NCBI GenBank assembly: GCA_905250075.1
Contig: CAJNOP010000010.1
Coordinates: 2,996,223-3,060,222, forward strand
DNA: 64,000 bases
DNA from: Rotaria sp. Silwood1
Lineage: Eukaryota > Rotifera > Eurotatoria > Philodinida > Philodinidae
Direction of reading: 5' to 3'
The position numbers were made by a program, and so were the translations under genes. Shown piece by piece: positions 11,834-24,615 of the stretch. The notes below the pieces were generated by a model, which saw only the letters and a list, made by a program, of their open reading frames with translations, was not told the origin of the DNA and did not search any database. Each line of letters begins with the position of its first letter. The first letter of the stretch is position 1.

Positions 11834-14800
11834 CTATTTTTTCATGATTATTGTTGAATTTATAACCGTAATATTAGATGTATATTGTGCCATAACGGTA
11901 GTTGATAAACTTTTTTTTAGCTTCCGATCATATGAAATACAATAACAAAAAGAACGTAATTCATATTTATCTTGAATACATGCTGATGTTTGACCATAAA
12001 GATTAACACGAAGAATATCATTGAATACTTGTATTCGTTTTGTTTCTTTATGATAAAGAAGACGACTTTCAAATATTCCACCAGATGGTGATACTTCAAA
12101 AACGACTGTATATGCATGAGTAAAATTTGCTTTTTCATTTTTGACTTTTTTTGGTATTGGTAATTTTTCGAATTCAGCTCGAATAATTGTTTTAAGTTCA
12201 AGTGGAAGACATAAATGTTTATGCAGTTTTAATTTTACATTATTTATATAATCAATACTAGCTAATGTTAAGTCTTTGATCTCAGGTAATGTTGTATCAA
12301 GTGGAGTACTACGTGAACATGGACAATATTTTGCTAAAATAGAAGAGAAAAAAAAATACTTTTATAAAATAAAATCATTAGAATAGTTACTCACCAGGTA
12401 TACCAGCTGACGAACAATTTCGTTCGGGTATAGGATGAAAAAGTGATACACCCGATGTTGTTGAACGCCAATCGACTAACAGAGGATCAAATATAGATGG
12501 TTGTTCAACCATCTTCAGAATGTTAGCCAATGTTTCGTAAACATCCCACCAAGATGTCAATACTAAATTCAATGATAGTAATGGAAATTGAATAATAGAG
12601 ATGTGCGGGACATGCATATTTTCTATCTGATACTTTAACTGAGGAAAATTTTCTAATCCTTATCCTATTTTACGCTGATAATCTCTAGTTCATAGTTCAA
12701 GATAGTCGACATGTATTTATTTTCTTTATAATTTACTGTTTTTTTAACATTGACGAAATTTTGCAAACGGAAAAAAAGACAGAAACTTCTATAATCTATT
12801 TCAAGATATAATGTGCTCAATCGTTTTTTAAAAACGTTTTGACAGGAACATCATAGAAATCTGATTTTCATCATTCGAGAGAGAAGAGCCGGAGCCATCA
12901 ATCTACATCGAAATTATTGTTAGGTCATTACTTTATACTAATGAGAGAACTACTCAAAGTCATAATTGCCCTTTGAGCTCCTATTGTACTTAGAGGTAAA
13001 TCTTAGTGAGAAAAGCAAAAGCCTAACTAGGTCTGTTTTGATTGTGTTTCGGCGATGAGTTTTGATCGCTTTACGAAGTTTTTGATCCAGTTTTAGGTAC
13101 TCTTCAGAAGATCGAATAACTGAATTTTGAATTGATGTTTTGTCCATAGATAGGTCTGATGATTCTGAAAATATTCTGAAAGCTTTAGATGAAAAGAGTG
13201 TGTCTTTGTCGAGATATTGAATTTTTAAATAAACTTGATTTTTGTGGTAAACAAACATTTTTTGGAAACTCAATATCTCAACACAATAACATACTTTTTG
13301 GACTGAAAATTTCAGGATATTCTACCAAACATTAAATCTATCTATAAGCAAAACTTCAGATCGATATTCCTTCATTTGATTTTTTGATAAGTATCTATAG
13401 CTCGATCAAAACTTCCGTAAAAAACTCATAGTTTGGCTCCAGAGTCCTACGGGCACGAACCCTTTTAGAATTGTTCTAGTCTTATTAAGGCATCCTTATG
13501 AACTGTATATGACTTCAAACGGCGGGTATCCGTTCGCAAGATTCTCTCGGAAGTTTATTACAATTGTAATGATTGTTTTTAACAACATTTTAATAGCTAA
13601 GCAGCAGTAGATGTAGAATTTCTGTGGACAGAGGTACTCTCTAGAAGGAAGGTGGCAATCATAGGAAAAAACCCATAGGTCCACGAAAAATAAAAGTTAT
13701 CCTGTTTTACTTTTTTATAAATGATATTTAGTCTTTTAGTGCCTTTAGTGCCTTTAGTGCCTTTAGTCCCTTTAGTCCTTTTAGTCCTTTTAGTCNNNNN
13801 NNNNNAAAAAAAACAGGTTTTTTGAGGTTCATTCAAAGTAGGATAAACTCATTTTTCGTTCGCCATTGCAGAAAAGAGTGAAGGACCAATCCAACCTTCA
13901 GGCTGGTGTCGCTCCTCATGCTGACCACTGCTCTCTCCTCTCGTCTCCTTAAATTTACCTCCACGACTATATGAGCTTATTATTAGATAATCTAAAATTC
14001 GGAATAAAGGAAACAATCATTTTTGCAACATATATTTCTCATACTTTGTTCATTATTTTTTAAATTCTTCATAGCTTGTGGAAATTGTTTAAATGATTGT
14101 GGTAATAACATAGAAAAAAAAGGTAATTTAACTTCAAAACTTCCAATACGTGTAAGTCTCAAACGATGTTGTCTATGACCATGATCGCCACAAAATATTA
14201 TTATTGTATTATTTAATAAATTTTTTTGAAATAAATTTTCAAAAAATTGTTTTAGATCATAATCAATCCAAAAAAGTCTTTCTAAATAATCATGACTCAT
14301 TTCATTCATTTTCATAATACCAAATGTTGGATAATCTGATGTTTTATGATGAATATCAATAAAATCTCTAAGCCAATCTAATGATAAATGATGTAATAAT
14401 TTATTTAAATAACATGGTTTAGGATTTGAATTTCCTGCAAATTTATTATAGGACATTGTTTCATATAATGATAACCAATATGGACGTAGATAATAATCAG
14501 TTGGTGCTTGACGAAAACCATTTTTTAAATTAAAAAAAGCACTTTCACGCCATTCTTCACTAAAGTATGTTGTATAATTTAATCGAGAAAAATTTTTTAC
14601 TATAAATGGATAATTATCAAATGGTCCAGGATAATGAACAATTTTTTTAATCTGATAACGTCTTTTAGTTTTTGGATCAACTTTTGTTTCTGTTCGAATA
14701 AACTCATATCGACTATCATTTCTATTTGGTATTAGATAATGTGCCGCTGATTGACCAAATAACATAGGAACAATATTTTCAAATGTACCGTCACCAACAA

Positions 14801-17800
14801 TAGTATGACGTTGAAATGTAAATAAACCTTTAGATTTTAAATAAGATAGAGTTTGTGGTAAGGCACGACGTGCTTGTAAATCGCTTACAGCATCAAGTAT
14901 AATCATCATTACGGATGGTGGTGAACGATTCGATAATGATGATGATTGAAATAAATTTGATATCCAATTCGATTCTGTTTTATTTAACCATACATCACGT
15001 GAAAATGGTGATTTTTTAATACGTATTAATGGATGAATATATTCGTAGACAAGATCAGTAGTTTTATTATTTGTTAATGAAGTTTTTTTAGTTGTTGATT
15101 TTATATCAATAGTATTTGGACATTTATATCCACTAAATAGAAAAAAAACATTATTAAAAAAATCACTCAATAAAAGAATATATTGGCTTTGGATTTATTT
15201 TTTTTATTTAGTTCATTGCAAAGGATAAAAAATAATGTTTTTTTTTAGGAGAAAGCGAAAATGAATTGACAAATTCATAGTACAAGTTTTATGTCAGACA
15301 ACTAGAGGCTTGCACTGGGCAGCTGAGACTGAATGTCAATCTGTCTTAGTGTCAAATTGCTAAATTTTGTCTTCTCAAAAGTACATAATGGTTTTTACTT
15401 TTAAGCGTCAATTGTACTGTGCTGGTTGTATCAGAAATTCACTCTTACAAAGTAATAAGTGCATTCTGGAAGTAAATTCAATTCAATGATTCTGTTTGCA
15501 TTTACGGTAATGTCTATATGTCAGCGATGCAATTATATAGTTTTTTTGTTTTTGAACTACAGTAGGTTTGTTAGAAAGAATGATGCGAAGAACGTGTTTA
15601 CATAAATTAAGACAAGAAAAATAGATATATCCGTCATTCACCTGAATGACAGACTTTTAACGATTTATGACTAATAGCTTCTTTCCTTGTTTTTGATGTA
15701 CATTCATTAACATTGAAATAGTTGAAATGAAAAGAAGAGTGCAACTACTTCTTGTCTTCATCATTTTTCTTCTAAACTTGTTATTCTAGTAATGCTCATT
15801 CGTCCTTGATTTCTACTTTTTATGCCGCTTACAAGTAAAAAAACTTGGGAAACAGTCAACATATATTTTACTTTTACATGGTACTACGACAAAAAAATGA
15901 AGAAAAATTTCCTTACAACTATGACAAGCTGTAGCTCTGAATCGAAGACAGGACTGATACAGTGTTCTTACGTTCAATCGTTTGAAGCTACTCGTATACT
16001 CTGACTAATTACATATTAGCCATGACAGCAAATGTATGTCAAAATTTAGTCAGAATGCTTTTGGATGGGTGATTTGAGACAAACAACCATTAGTGACTTG
16101 TTCAGGATCATTTCATGACTGATGGTACCGAGATTTGAGCATACTATCTATTGACTACGTATCGAATAACCTAATAACTCACTCATGATGAATCAAAAAT
16201 TAGAAGGACTAGAAATAATTTATGAACTGATATCCTTTCTTTTTCATGCAACTGAAAGTTTTTGTTTTTTTATTATAAATTTCTCGACTATTGTTCGCAT
16301 TGATCAATTATCGACACATAATTTCCATAGACCTTTTTTCTGATCCAGCAAAACTAATAAACTTTAACAGGTTCTTTATCTAATTAAAGTAATTATAAAA
16401 AGATAAACAAAATTTTCATCTATTCGCTTTTGTGAGATCACGAAAATAACAATCCGATAGGAATGTTCAGTATTTAAAGACAATAAATATGTTATGAGAT
16501 CAAAACCTCGTGCATATTTAATTACCACACCATAATTAAAGAGAAATCGGTGTAACTTTAATAATTCGACAATGACAATAGTTAATGACCTGAGGTTTTC
16601 AGCCATCAAAAGAGGAGAGCTCCGAACATTCTTTTTGTCTCCTACTATATACGACAAAATTAATTAAAACCTGACCACCTTCAAAAAAATTCAAAGAAAT
16701 CCATGAAAGTAATGTTCTAGTTCGATATCTTGATTTTGACATGTGTTGGTGATAGAGAGACTTCAGATCTATACTTCAAGTCACGATTCAGATGATAATC
16801 TACTCATATCTAAATGTACAGCAAACGAAATCCATATGTATTTAGTCAAATTATATAGAATTCTTTTAATTTTTAGTAAATCTTCTTCACATGAAACACC
16901 GATTTCATACATTTTTTCAAATCTTTTTGAAAACTTGATGGATTCTAAAATACTATTGTTTTATATAATCTTAAACAAAAAGACGTCAGAAGTTTTTTCT
17001 TCTGGTTGCTGAAACCCGTAATTCACTAACTGTCGCCGCTAGTGAGTTATTCAGCTTACACCCATTCCTCTTTAATTCTGGCGTCTGCATTAATACATGA
17101 CGGACAATGCGAAATTTATCCTAAATTTTTCTTTAATTTTTTATCAAAGTATAAATACAGCTTTGTATTCAAAGATTTTACCCATCGGAACTGAAGTTCT
17201 GAATGAAAGGCATGTCATATTTAAAATCAACATAAAAATCTGCATGGATTAATGTACTCATTTGCCACTGAACTTCTGATGATCAAAAATTTTGAATACA
17301 AATCTGCTTTGCTATCGTATCAAAAAATCGATCTTTTTAACAATCGAACAATATGTTTCAACAAGCATGCATAATTTATTTCCTAAGTATACGATATGTA
17401 AAACCAACAAATTAAATTAGGATAAATATTAAAGCTTAAGATTTTTTGGCGCATTTTGGTTTTATTGTTAACCTAGTTTTTTACTTTTTACTAGAAAAAT
17501 ATCTTTTAAGTATGTCAAAAACAGCATTCTTCGGAATAACTCAATGAACTCTATGCGATTGTGATGAAGGAAAAAAAGGTCAGAGCAAAATTTTACTCCA
17601 TTTTAAATTATCGATACTTTATATACCACTGAAAGTCTTAAGTATTATTTAAAAGCATTTTCTTCTTTACTATACTTATATAATATTTATGTTATCAATC
17701 ATGTTATAGTTTTTATAAACGAGAAAACCATAAAATGCGCTGCAACTTACAATATACAATTGAGTATCACGTGTTTCTCTTGACACATCCGTCAATATAA

Positions 17801-18503
17801 GAGACTCGTAAATCTTCAAAATTCTATTCACAAAGATAGTCTATTAATTTACAAGTGCTACATCAAATTTTTAGATATCTTCAATTTTGTATTTAATTCT
17901 CGAAAGATAAATATTTATGACGGAATTTTTTTGTTTGCAATAAAAATCTTACCAAAATTTGTTCGCATGAAAATAACGTGTTCTATCATTATAACACCGT
18001 GTAAGAACAAAATCAGCATCTAATATTGGATTTGTATATCCATTAACAATTAATATCGGTTCAGACAATGTATAAGACCAATCACGAAAAAGTTTTTCTT
18101 CAGGATTTCTTCCAACTTTTAAATAAACGCAATGTGTTATTGAATTCAAAAATGATGTTCTATTCACTGTTTGATTAATAAATAATTGTGTATTATTGAT
18201 GACATTTATTAAATTTTGTTTATTCATCGGACAACGATAGATTGGTTTAACACGTATAGATTTTGCAACAGTTTGATCCCATGGATCAAATCGAGGTATA
18301 TAGCAAGTTGATGATGATAAATATTGGTCATTTTGTTCATTGAAACTACCACCAATAAATGATGTTATTGATAAATCAATAGACGATGTGGATGATGAAG
18401 GAGTTATTAATATAAGACGATGATAAACGATAAGAAAAAAGACTATATTAAGGGTCACAAGTACATAAAGTAGATGAACATGTTTTCGAAAACAAAATAG
18501 CAT
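11834..18503 (-). CDS. DUF229 family, sulfatase-fold type II membrane protein
   Basis: Four exons (17953-18503, 14045-15132, 12395-12562, 11834-12333) encode 768 residues with phases 2, 1 and 1 matching. The only N-terminal hydrophobic stretch (about 11-34) acts as a signal-anchor, so the bulk should face the lumen or outside. Family hallmarks are visible: V-M-M-I-I-L-D-A-V-S at about 258-267 with the metal-binding Asp264, V-G-D-G-T-F (296-301), M-S-H-D in the middle, G-D-H-G-H-R (499-504), and a C-terminal G-I-P-A-K-Y-C-P-C. These belong to the alkaline-phosphatase/sulfatase superfamily as found in DUF229 proteins of nematodes and other invertebrates; the substrate is not known. Introns 1 (2820 bp) and 2 (1482 bp) are inflated by foldback elements. 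The intron 2 acceptor was chosen to restore the conserved L-T-S-W-W-D-V-Y-E-T-L segment. Confidence 0.85.
12943..13549. mobile_element. Foldback element, family D, in DUF229 intron 2
   Basis: The left end GAGAGAACTAC and the right end GATTCTCTC start arms of about 250 bp that match each other in reverse complement. Examples are the inner pair at about 13137-13195 and 13310-13360 (both carry ATAGATAG), and the outer pair around CCTTTGAGCTCC and its diverged mirror near 13515. Arms are well diverged, so the element is old. Partial relatives occur at 34075-34440 and 45990-46310. Confidence 0.55.
13730..13795. repeat. 9-10 bp minisatellite abutting an assembly gap
   Basis: About seven imperfect copies of a unit of the form CCTTTAGTG / CCTTTTAGT run straight into the run of Ns. 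It lies inside intron 2 of the DUF229 gene. The true array is probably longer than shown. Confidence 0.85.
13796..13805. other. Assembly gap (10 N)
   Basis: Ten Ns directly after the minisatellite. The round number suggests a placeholder of unknown real length. Confidence 0.95.
16015..16185. repeat. Dispersed repeat R, copy 1
   Basis: About 165 bp in DUF229 intron 1 match 32425-32575 in the same direction. The clearest shared core is TTAGTGACTTGTTCAGG, followed by a similar tail ending in CTCATGATG/ATCCATGATAA. It is probably a fragment of an older transposable element; the family is not known. Confidence 0.5.
16530..17080. mobile_element. Foldback element, family A copy 2
   Basis: It lies in intron 1 of the DUF229 gene. 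The left end CATAATTAAAGAG and the right end CCTCTTTAATTCTGG begin long inverted arms of ~190 bp. It is the same family as 8734-9233. A ~50-bp loop segment around 16725-16775 (TTTTGACATGTG...CAGATCTATA) occurs in the other copy near 8990-9035 in reverse orientation, so the loops of the two copies are inverted relative to each other. Confidence 0.65.
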
Positions 18504-21500
18504 CTTTAATAATAAATATTCATAAATAAGAATTCAGTTCATTTAAAATATAAGACTAATAGTTACCTTAAAACAAAAAGAAAAGAAAAAAGAATGTAAA
18601 ACATCGCCAATTATCACATAATAGGTAGAATCTATCGTATGTTAAGTTAGTTTTTTTTTTTCAGCTTTTACCAACTTAGATCATATTTCGTACTGAGTAT
18701 TGTATCGATAAATGATAGGAAAGAGAAAGAAGAATATGCTGCAAGCATATTTAAATTAAAGGCACATGCTTCTATTGACTTTGGTTTGAGTACGTGTTCA
18801 TATTACTTTCATCTTTATATTAGTCGTCTAACATTTACGTAAGCAGATCTTTGAAGAATTTATTCTTTTTAGAGTTTCAATAACAAAATGTGTTTTATTT
18901 TTCGATAGGGTATAAAAAGAAAAATGTAGAAAGAAAAACAAAAAGAAAAAGTTAAAGAGATCAGAAGAAAAAAAACTGAATGCTACACAACAATAAAATT
19001 CTGTGAATATTTTTAACTTTTTTGTCTCAGCAAAAGAAGTTATTCGATTATTTAATAATCATTTTTAACGATGATATGAGAAATATTAAAAAAAAACATA
19101 GCTGAAAATTGAAAGCATCCATGTCAATTGTCTCTCTCGTGTTAAGAAAAGATATGTGATGGACAAATTATCACTCTCGTGTGGATATATGTCTGTCAAT
19201 TCTCACTTAAAAGAGAAAGATCATTACATGAAACATCCTTCGTTTTGGATATCAATGATTTTGTACTTTATCTTAATCTTATTAGAATAAAAAATGAAAT
19301 CATGTTCTAATTGGGTTAAAAATTGTGTCAAACTTGTATTTTTAAATAGAAGAAAAAAAGTACACAACTTTTTAATGAGAATTTTATCGACAAATAAGTC
19401 GTAGTCATTTCGTTTGTTTTTCTTTTTATGACTAAAATAAAATGAAGCACTACTTGAAGAGAGTAAACTAGATATGACTTCACTTTATGAATGATCACAA
19501 GGCATGAGAAACACTCAGTCTACTTCACTGATTGAACTCATATATTTATTTGTGTGCGCGATTTACTGTCGGTCAATACATAAAAAACTTATTCCAATTA
19601 GCTTTTTTTCTTTTATGAGGATTTACTTTCAAGTGATTATTTTGAAGAAGAAAGATGAACAAAGGAGTAGAAATTACGACAATCAATCTATCGTCAGAAC
19701 GAAAAATTCCAATAAAACTTCCAAACGTAACATAACACCACCTAATACAAAATATTTGGAAACTTGATATTCTCAAGTGAAATAAAAACCTGTCAATTCT
19801 TTAAACCAAACATTTATATAGCAAACGGCTCATTGTACAAAAATAAATAATGTTTATCATCGATTGTAAATTTTTGTGATGGCATAGAAGTTTCTATTCC
19901 AAAACGTCGAAAGCATAAAGTCTTAAGAGATAAATGTTTAATGAAATTGGGGCAACATTATGATGAAGGTCGTATTAATATTTCGGTGTTTTATACAGCT
20001 GTTGAATTGAGATATTTTTAACATCTATCAAAAAGTTAAACAGCCATCAGCCGTTGCGTTTTTGTTCATATATTTATTCAAATTCTTTTTGTTTATTCGG
20101 ACAATATAATGATTATCGCATTTTCTACTCATTTGTTCATTTCTTTTTATTCAAAATATTCAACAGAGAGTAAATTCTTACAAAAGAAAAACACTAATTG
20201 GAATAATTTTTTAATAAATAATAGACAGTAAATTATGTAAACCATACTTATATACCAAAGTGGACGATACTGACTAATTTGAGCACAAAAAACTTAGTTG
20301 TACATGAAACGAGTAGTAGCTAAGGAAGAAAGAAAACAACTAGCTTACTATTTCGGTAGCTAACAATGAAAAAAATCTTTATTTCAATGCCTAAAATATT
20401 ACGTGGAACCGAAATCATTAAATCATCAGATAGATACGAAAGTTTTAAATGTATTTTGAGAAATTTTCACTATATTATACATATATACTAAAATCTATAA
20501 GCTGAAGAATGAAAAAGTGAGGATTTTTCGATATAAATTTAAAAGTTTTTATATTTGTCTAGTGATTTAATGCTTCCGATTCTAGTTTTTTGAAACCGCC
20601 GAAGTATAGTGATGCCCCTTTCCCGTAAATATTGGTCGTATCGAATCAGCCCTAACGACACCCGAGTAAAAATTTCTTTAAAAGCAGCTTATCATGTCAT
20701 ATGACGAGTATCAAATTTTTAATACAGTCAAAATACTTGATGAAATTCATACAATAATACAACAACATAAAGTCTCAAAATATTGAGATAAGACTGTATG
20801 GACATGATTCGTGTTTTCACCGAGAACCGTACGAATCCAACCAATCCCTCGTTTCGGTCGGACACGATTAAAAAATGTCAAAAACTATCCTGGTATGTTT
20901 AGATTTTCGTTCGAATCTCTCCTACATAACCGACTTGAAAGTTAATTTCCATCACTCAAGAACCAAAAAACATTTTGTTCGTGTAACAAACCTTTTATTT
21001 CTACGTTAAAGCATGGAGTCACATAGTGTTTCTCGAAAAGCGCGAACTGTACTCACCTCTGTGTACACTCTCTAGTCTACCGTATATTTTGTGTTCTGTC
21101 ATTGCTGAAAATGAAAAAAACATTTGAATGTATAGATTTATAATAGATTCGGACGTAGAGACAAGGGCGTAGGAAAAGAGTGTACAGATCTGAACATATA
21201 GAAAAGAAAATTTGAAATCTAAAGTATGATTTTGTATGACATTCAGACAAGTATTTTATTTCTTTCAGAGTAGTTTTGTTATTCTTTTTGTCCACATTTA
21301 TTGAAGAAATAAAAGAGACGGATTATGTCGCCTATATATTTGTATTTATTTAAAACATGACAAATTTATCGCTCAAATGACATTCTTTTTCTAAAGATTT
21401 ACTTTCATGATGTAGATAAGTGCATACGTTTACTATATTCATCATCAATGAATTTTTATTTTTCCATGTAAAAAATAAATCTATCAATTGATGAAGTGAC

Positions 21501-21617
21501 ATACGAAAACTACTGTTTGCAAATATTAATAAAAGAAAAACTTTTCAAAAAAGGATATCACATTATAGTAATCAACTAACAAGGACATGTCTCCAAGTAG
21601 TAAATTGTTTAGCGAGC

Positions 21618-22142
21618 TGAGACTATATTCATCGATAGAGTCTGGTGAGTTAATAAATATCCTAGAGTAATTCGAGCTATTCGACCTTTGTTACTGAGAT
21701 ACCGAATGTTCAGTGAATTTTTTCTGTAGGGCATCAATTTTCAAGTGAAATCATACTTAAAAATTTTGATGTAAAACTTTGCTCACACAAAGGTATCGAT
21801 TAGACTAGCTTGTAGAAAAAATTTCAGAATTTTTCTATCAAGTATTTTCAAGATACGATTTGTTCACAATATCCATGTTCATAGTAGAACGTCTATTTTT
21901 TAAAAAATGCATATCTTAGAGAGACTTAAATTAAAAAATTATAAAATTTTCTCTACCAACTAGTCTAATCGGTACGTTTATTTGAGCAATTTTTCATGTG
22001 AAAATTCAAAAGTATAATTTTGCTTGAAAATTAGAATGCTACAGAAAAAATTCAATATCTTATCAATTAAGTCTTAGCAGCTTGAATTACTCTAGAGGAT
22101 TTACTTACTCGCTAGACCATATTGATTGAATATAATATCTAG
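21618..22142. mobile_element. Foldback element, ~525 bp
   Basis: The sequence from 21618 forward matches the reverse complement of the sequence ending near 22142 over about 225 bp per arm. Shared arm words include CTAGAGTAATTC, GAATTTTTTCTGTAG and GATTAGACTAG. The centre is near 21880 with a loop of under ~60 bp. There is no coding content. It is probably a non-autonomous foldback/MITE element of a different family from the copies at 8734 and 16530. Confidence 0.7.
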
Positions 22143-23955
22143 CTTAAAAGTGATTCATCACTTGGGAACGTTCGATCATCGAACATTTACGAGAATATTC
22201 TTGTATTAACCACAAAAGTTAATGATAAAAGAATTTGTATATTTTATGACTAATCTAAATAATAAATTATGGAAATTATATGAACGTCGTATTTGATTGA
22301 TAATTGATTTATTTTCTAATTAAATAAGTGATCAGTTTGTTGTTAGAATATTCTAATTCATTCTTCTATTTTTTCTACTGTCTTTCTTTCTTTCTCTCGA
22401 TAAACATTAAAAAAAAGAAAATTGTTTTGAAATAACTAAAAAGCTTTACTTACTGTCTTTTCTTACAAACAGTGAATTTTATAAATATAATAATTGATTA
22501 TTGAATTGTTTTTAATATAACAGTAAAATTCAAGTGTTATTTGGTCCAAAAATATATTCAACAATTAACTTATATCATAGCTACGTCAACTTGAATGATT
22601 TATGATTTTTTTTTCTTCTCTTTTCCTTTCCTTGTTTTTTTTACTGCAACCCTTATCTCGCTTCTCTTCTTTCCTAGTTATTCTTGATAATGCCCTAGGA
22701 TGTTTTCTTCCTCTATTTTTCTGCTTTCTTATTGACCGGATGTACAAAAATGGTACACATCACATACCCTTATGAGTATGTTTCGGCTGCGTTAAGAAAC
22801 AGAACACAAAAGAAGAATTGCTTTGTTGATTTAGGAACGTGCTATGACACATCCGAAGAAATAGATAATGTAATTTTTGGTCTATACTAACGAAGTTAAT
22901 CTTCTTCCGGGGTATTTATTTGTTCTAGATATGTTTAACTACTTATAAAGAGAAAAATTGATTGTTACAGATCAACAGGAACAATTTCAATCCATGTAAA
23001 ATTACTAACAGATTAATAAAAAAAAATAACCCTAAGAAAACAACATATATGTATATATACATACATATCATTTGTTTTCAATTTAATTATGAAACGAACA
23101 GGAAAAGTTTTTCTTTTCATAGTAATCAAAAACAGAATGTCTTTTTTCTTGTAACTCAAGTGTTAAGCAAATCAATGTCACGTTTTTTTTTCCATTACCA
23201 AGCTTTGTCAACTATTTGTATAAATAAAATTTCCATTTGCTTGATCATTTACTCAATGTTCTTCGTTGAAATCTTACATGAAGAAAATGTTCTTTTTAAA
23301 AGATATTTCAAATTAAAGACAAACAAATTTTCTATGCACGCACAAGTGCAACACTTTTCGTTACGGACACTGCAATTAATGATAAATCACGATAGCGTTT
23401 TTTTTTAATTCGAAAAAGCATTGATAGAGACTAACGACTTATGGATCATGTTAATATAACTACCAGAATTGAGAGAATGATATATATTTAATTACTTACT
23501 ATTATATTTTGCATCTACGTAAAGTTTAAATATAATTATCGTCATCAGATTGATGCAAAATAACGCATAATTAAAAAAAAAGAAGTTTTCTGCCATAGAG
23601 AAGACTCGTTGAGGCATGCAAAAAGAATAGAGTACTGAAGTTTACTTTTCAGCATAGGATTTTTGTCTCTTTCTTTCCTTTTTTTTGAAAAGATTAATCA
23701 ACGGCAAAGATTATTTTCTTTTGCGTTCTGTGAAGCAGTAAAATTCATTTGTGTGAATTAATATAATGCATTGAAAGAACGAATCATTGTCGAAATAAAA
23801 ATGTATTATTGACATGTAGTATGGCAAAACAAAAAACAAAGGAATTTTTATTTGATTATAACGAACCCTCAATTCAACTTTGTGATTCATTGATTGCATG
23901 GCAGATTGTTTAATACAATAGAATATTCTTTTTTTTTCGGCTGTTCAATATAGAT

Positions 23956-23961
23956 TTTATT
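23956..23961 (-). promoter_or_regulatory. Polyadenylation signal (minus strand)
   Basis: TTTATT on the plus strand reads AATAAA on the minus strand, 93 bp after the stop codon of the neuropeptide gene. Confidence 0.5.
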
Positions 23962-24053
23962 CGATAAATTTCACCTTTATCGTTGGTCAACATTTCTCAA
24001 ACAACAAAACTACATTAAAGTTATTCATATTTCTTTGTAACTAAGTCAAATAT

Positions 24054-24615
24054 TTACAAAGAAGCATTTTTCTTTCCAAGTCGGAAATGCATGGCTGCAG
24101 CACGTTTACCAAAACGATAAGGCATAGTGGCTCGTTTACCAAATCGATAAGGCAAGGTAGCTCGTTTTCCAAATCGATAAGGTATAGCCCAAAGACGACT
24201 ATCACCAAAATGTATAGTCGGATTACTAGCACGAGCATTTATCTTTGCATAACGTTCGTTATCTATTTGAGGCCATATTGCTTGATTATGTTGATGTCGA
24301 TGATTATTATTATTATGATTATGTTCTTCACCACTATTGTTAGTAGTTAAATCTTCATCATTACTCGGTGTAAGATGATTTGAATCATCAATAGTTTGAT
24401 AATGATGAATAAAAGCAGGACTTTGATGTTGCTAATAAGAAAAAATAAAACTTAAATGATAGAAATTTTTAAATATAAACAAAACAAACTTCATCATTAG
24501 CAGACTGTGTTACTTGTTCAACTACTTGTGGCATCTGTTTTGTTTCCGTAAGTGTAACCATTAGAAGAACAACTATGGATAGTTGTAAGAAAACGAAACT
24601 TGTTATTATCATCAT
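24054..24615 (-). CDS. RFamide (PYRFamide) neuropeptide precursor
   Basis: Two exons (24490-24615 and 24431 down to 24054, with a 58-bp intron) encode a 167-residue prepropeptide. The N-terminus M-M-I-I-T-S-F-V-F-L-Q-L-S-I-V-V-L-L is a signal peptide. A spacer rich in His, Asn and acidic residues follows. The C-terminus holds four tandem amidated-peptide units, each with the Gly amide donor and a dibasic cleavage site: LWAIPYRF-G-KR, ATLPYRF-G-KR, ATMPYRF-G-KR and AAAMHFRL-G-KK, then a short tail N-A-S-L. The first peptide may be released at the single Arg of D-S-R. Predicted products are three PYRFamides and one RLamide, secreted by neurons and acting on GPCRs. The repeated 30-bp units show internal duplication. 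The donor is GTTTGT, weaker than consensus. It resembles invertebrate FMRFamide-like/short RFamide precursors in layout; I cannot assign a named family. Confidence 0.9.

Larger units (their letters stand above)
18504..24053. other. Intergenic, mostly without recognised features
   Basis: About 5.5 kb upstream of the DUF229 start and downstream of the neuropeptide gene. It contains the foldback element at 21618-22142 and one short frame of coding-like composition (19851-20021, discussed as a finding). Other open frames, including a 148-codon one at 22962-23408, are rich in Lys, Asn, Ile and Phe, as expected by chance in AT-rich DNA. The promoter of the DUF229 gene should lie just above 18503; no motif stands out. 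Confidence 0.55.

Noticed and set aside
22962-23408. 148-codon open frame on the plus strand
   Set aside because: It starts at a non-ATG codon, is rich in Asn, Lys, Ile and Phe, has no splice partners or domain, and lies in AT-rich intergenic DNA.
24087-24350. 87-codon open frame opposite the neuropeptide gene
   Set aside because: It is the antisense shadow of the repeated RFGKR cassettes and explains nothing that the minus-strand gene does not.
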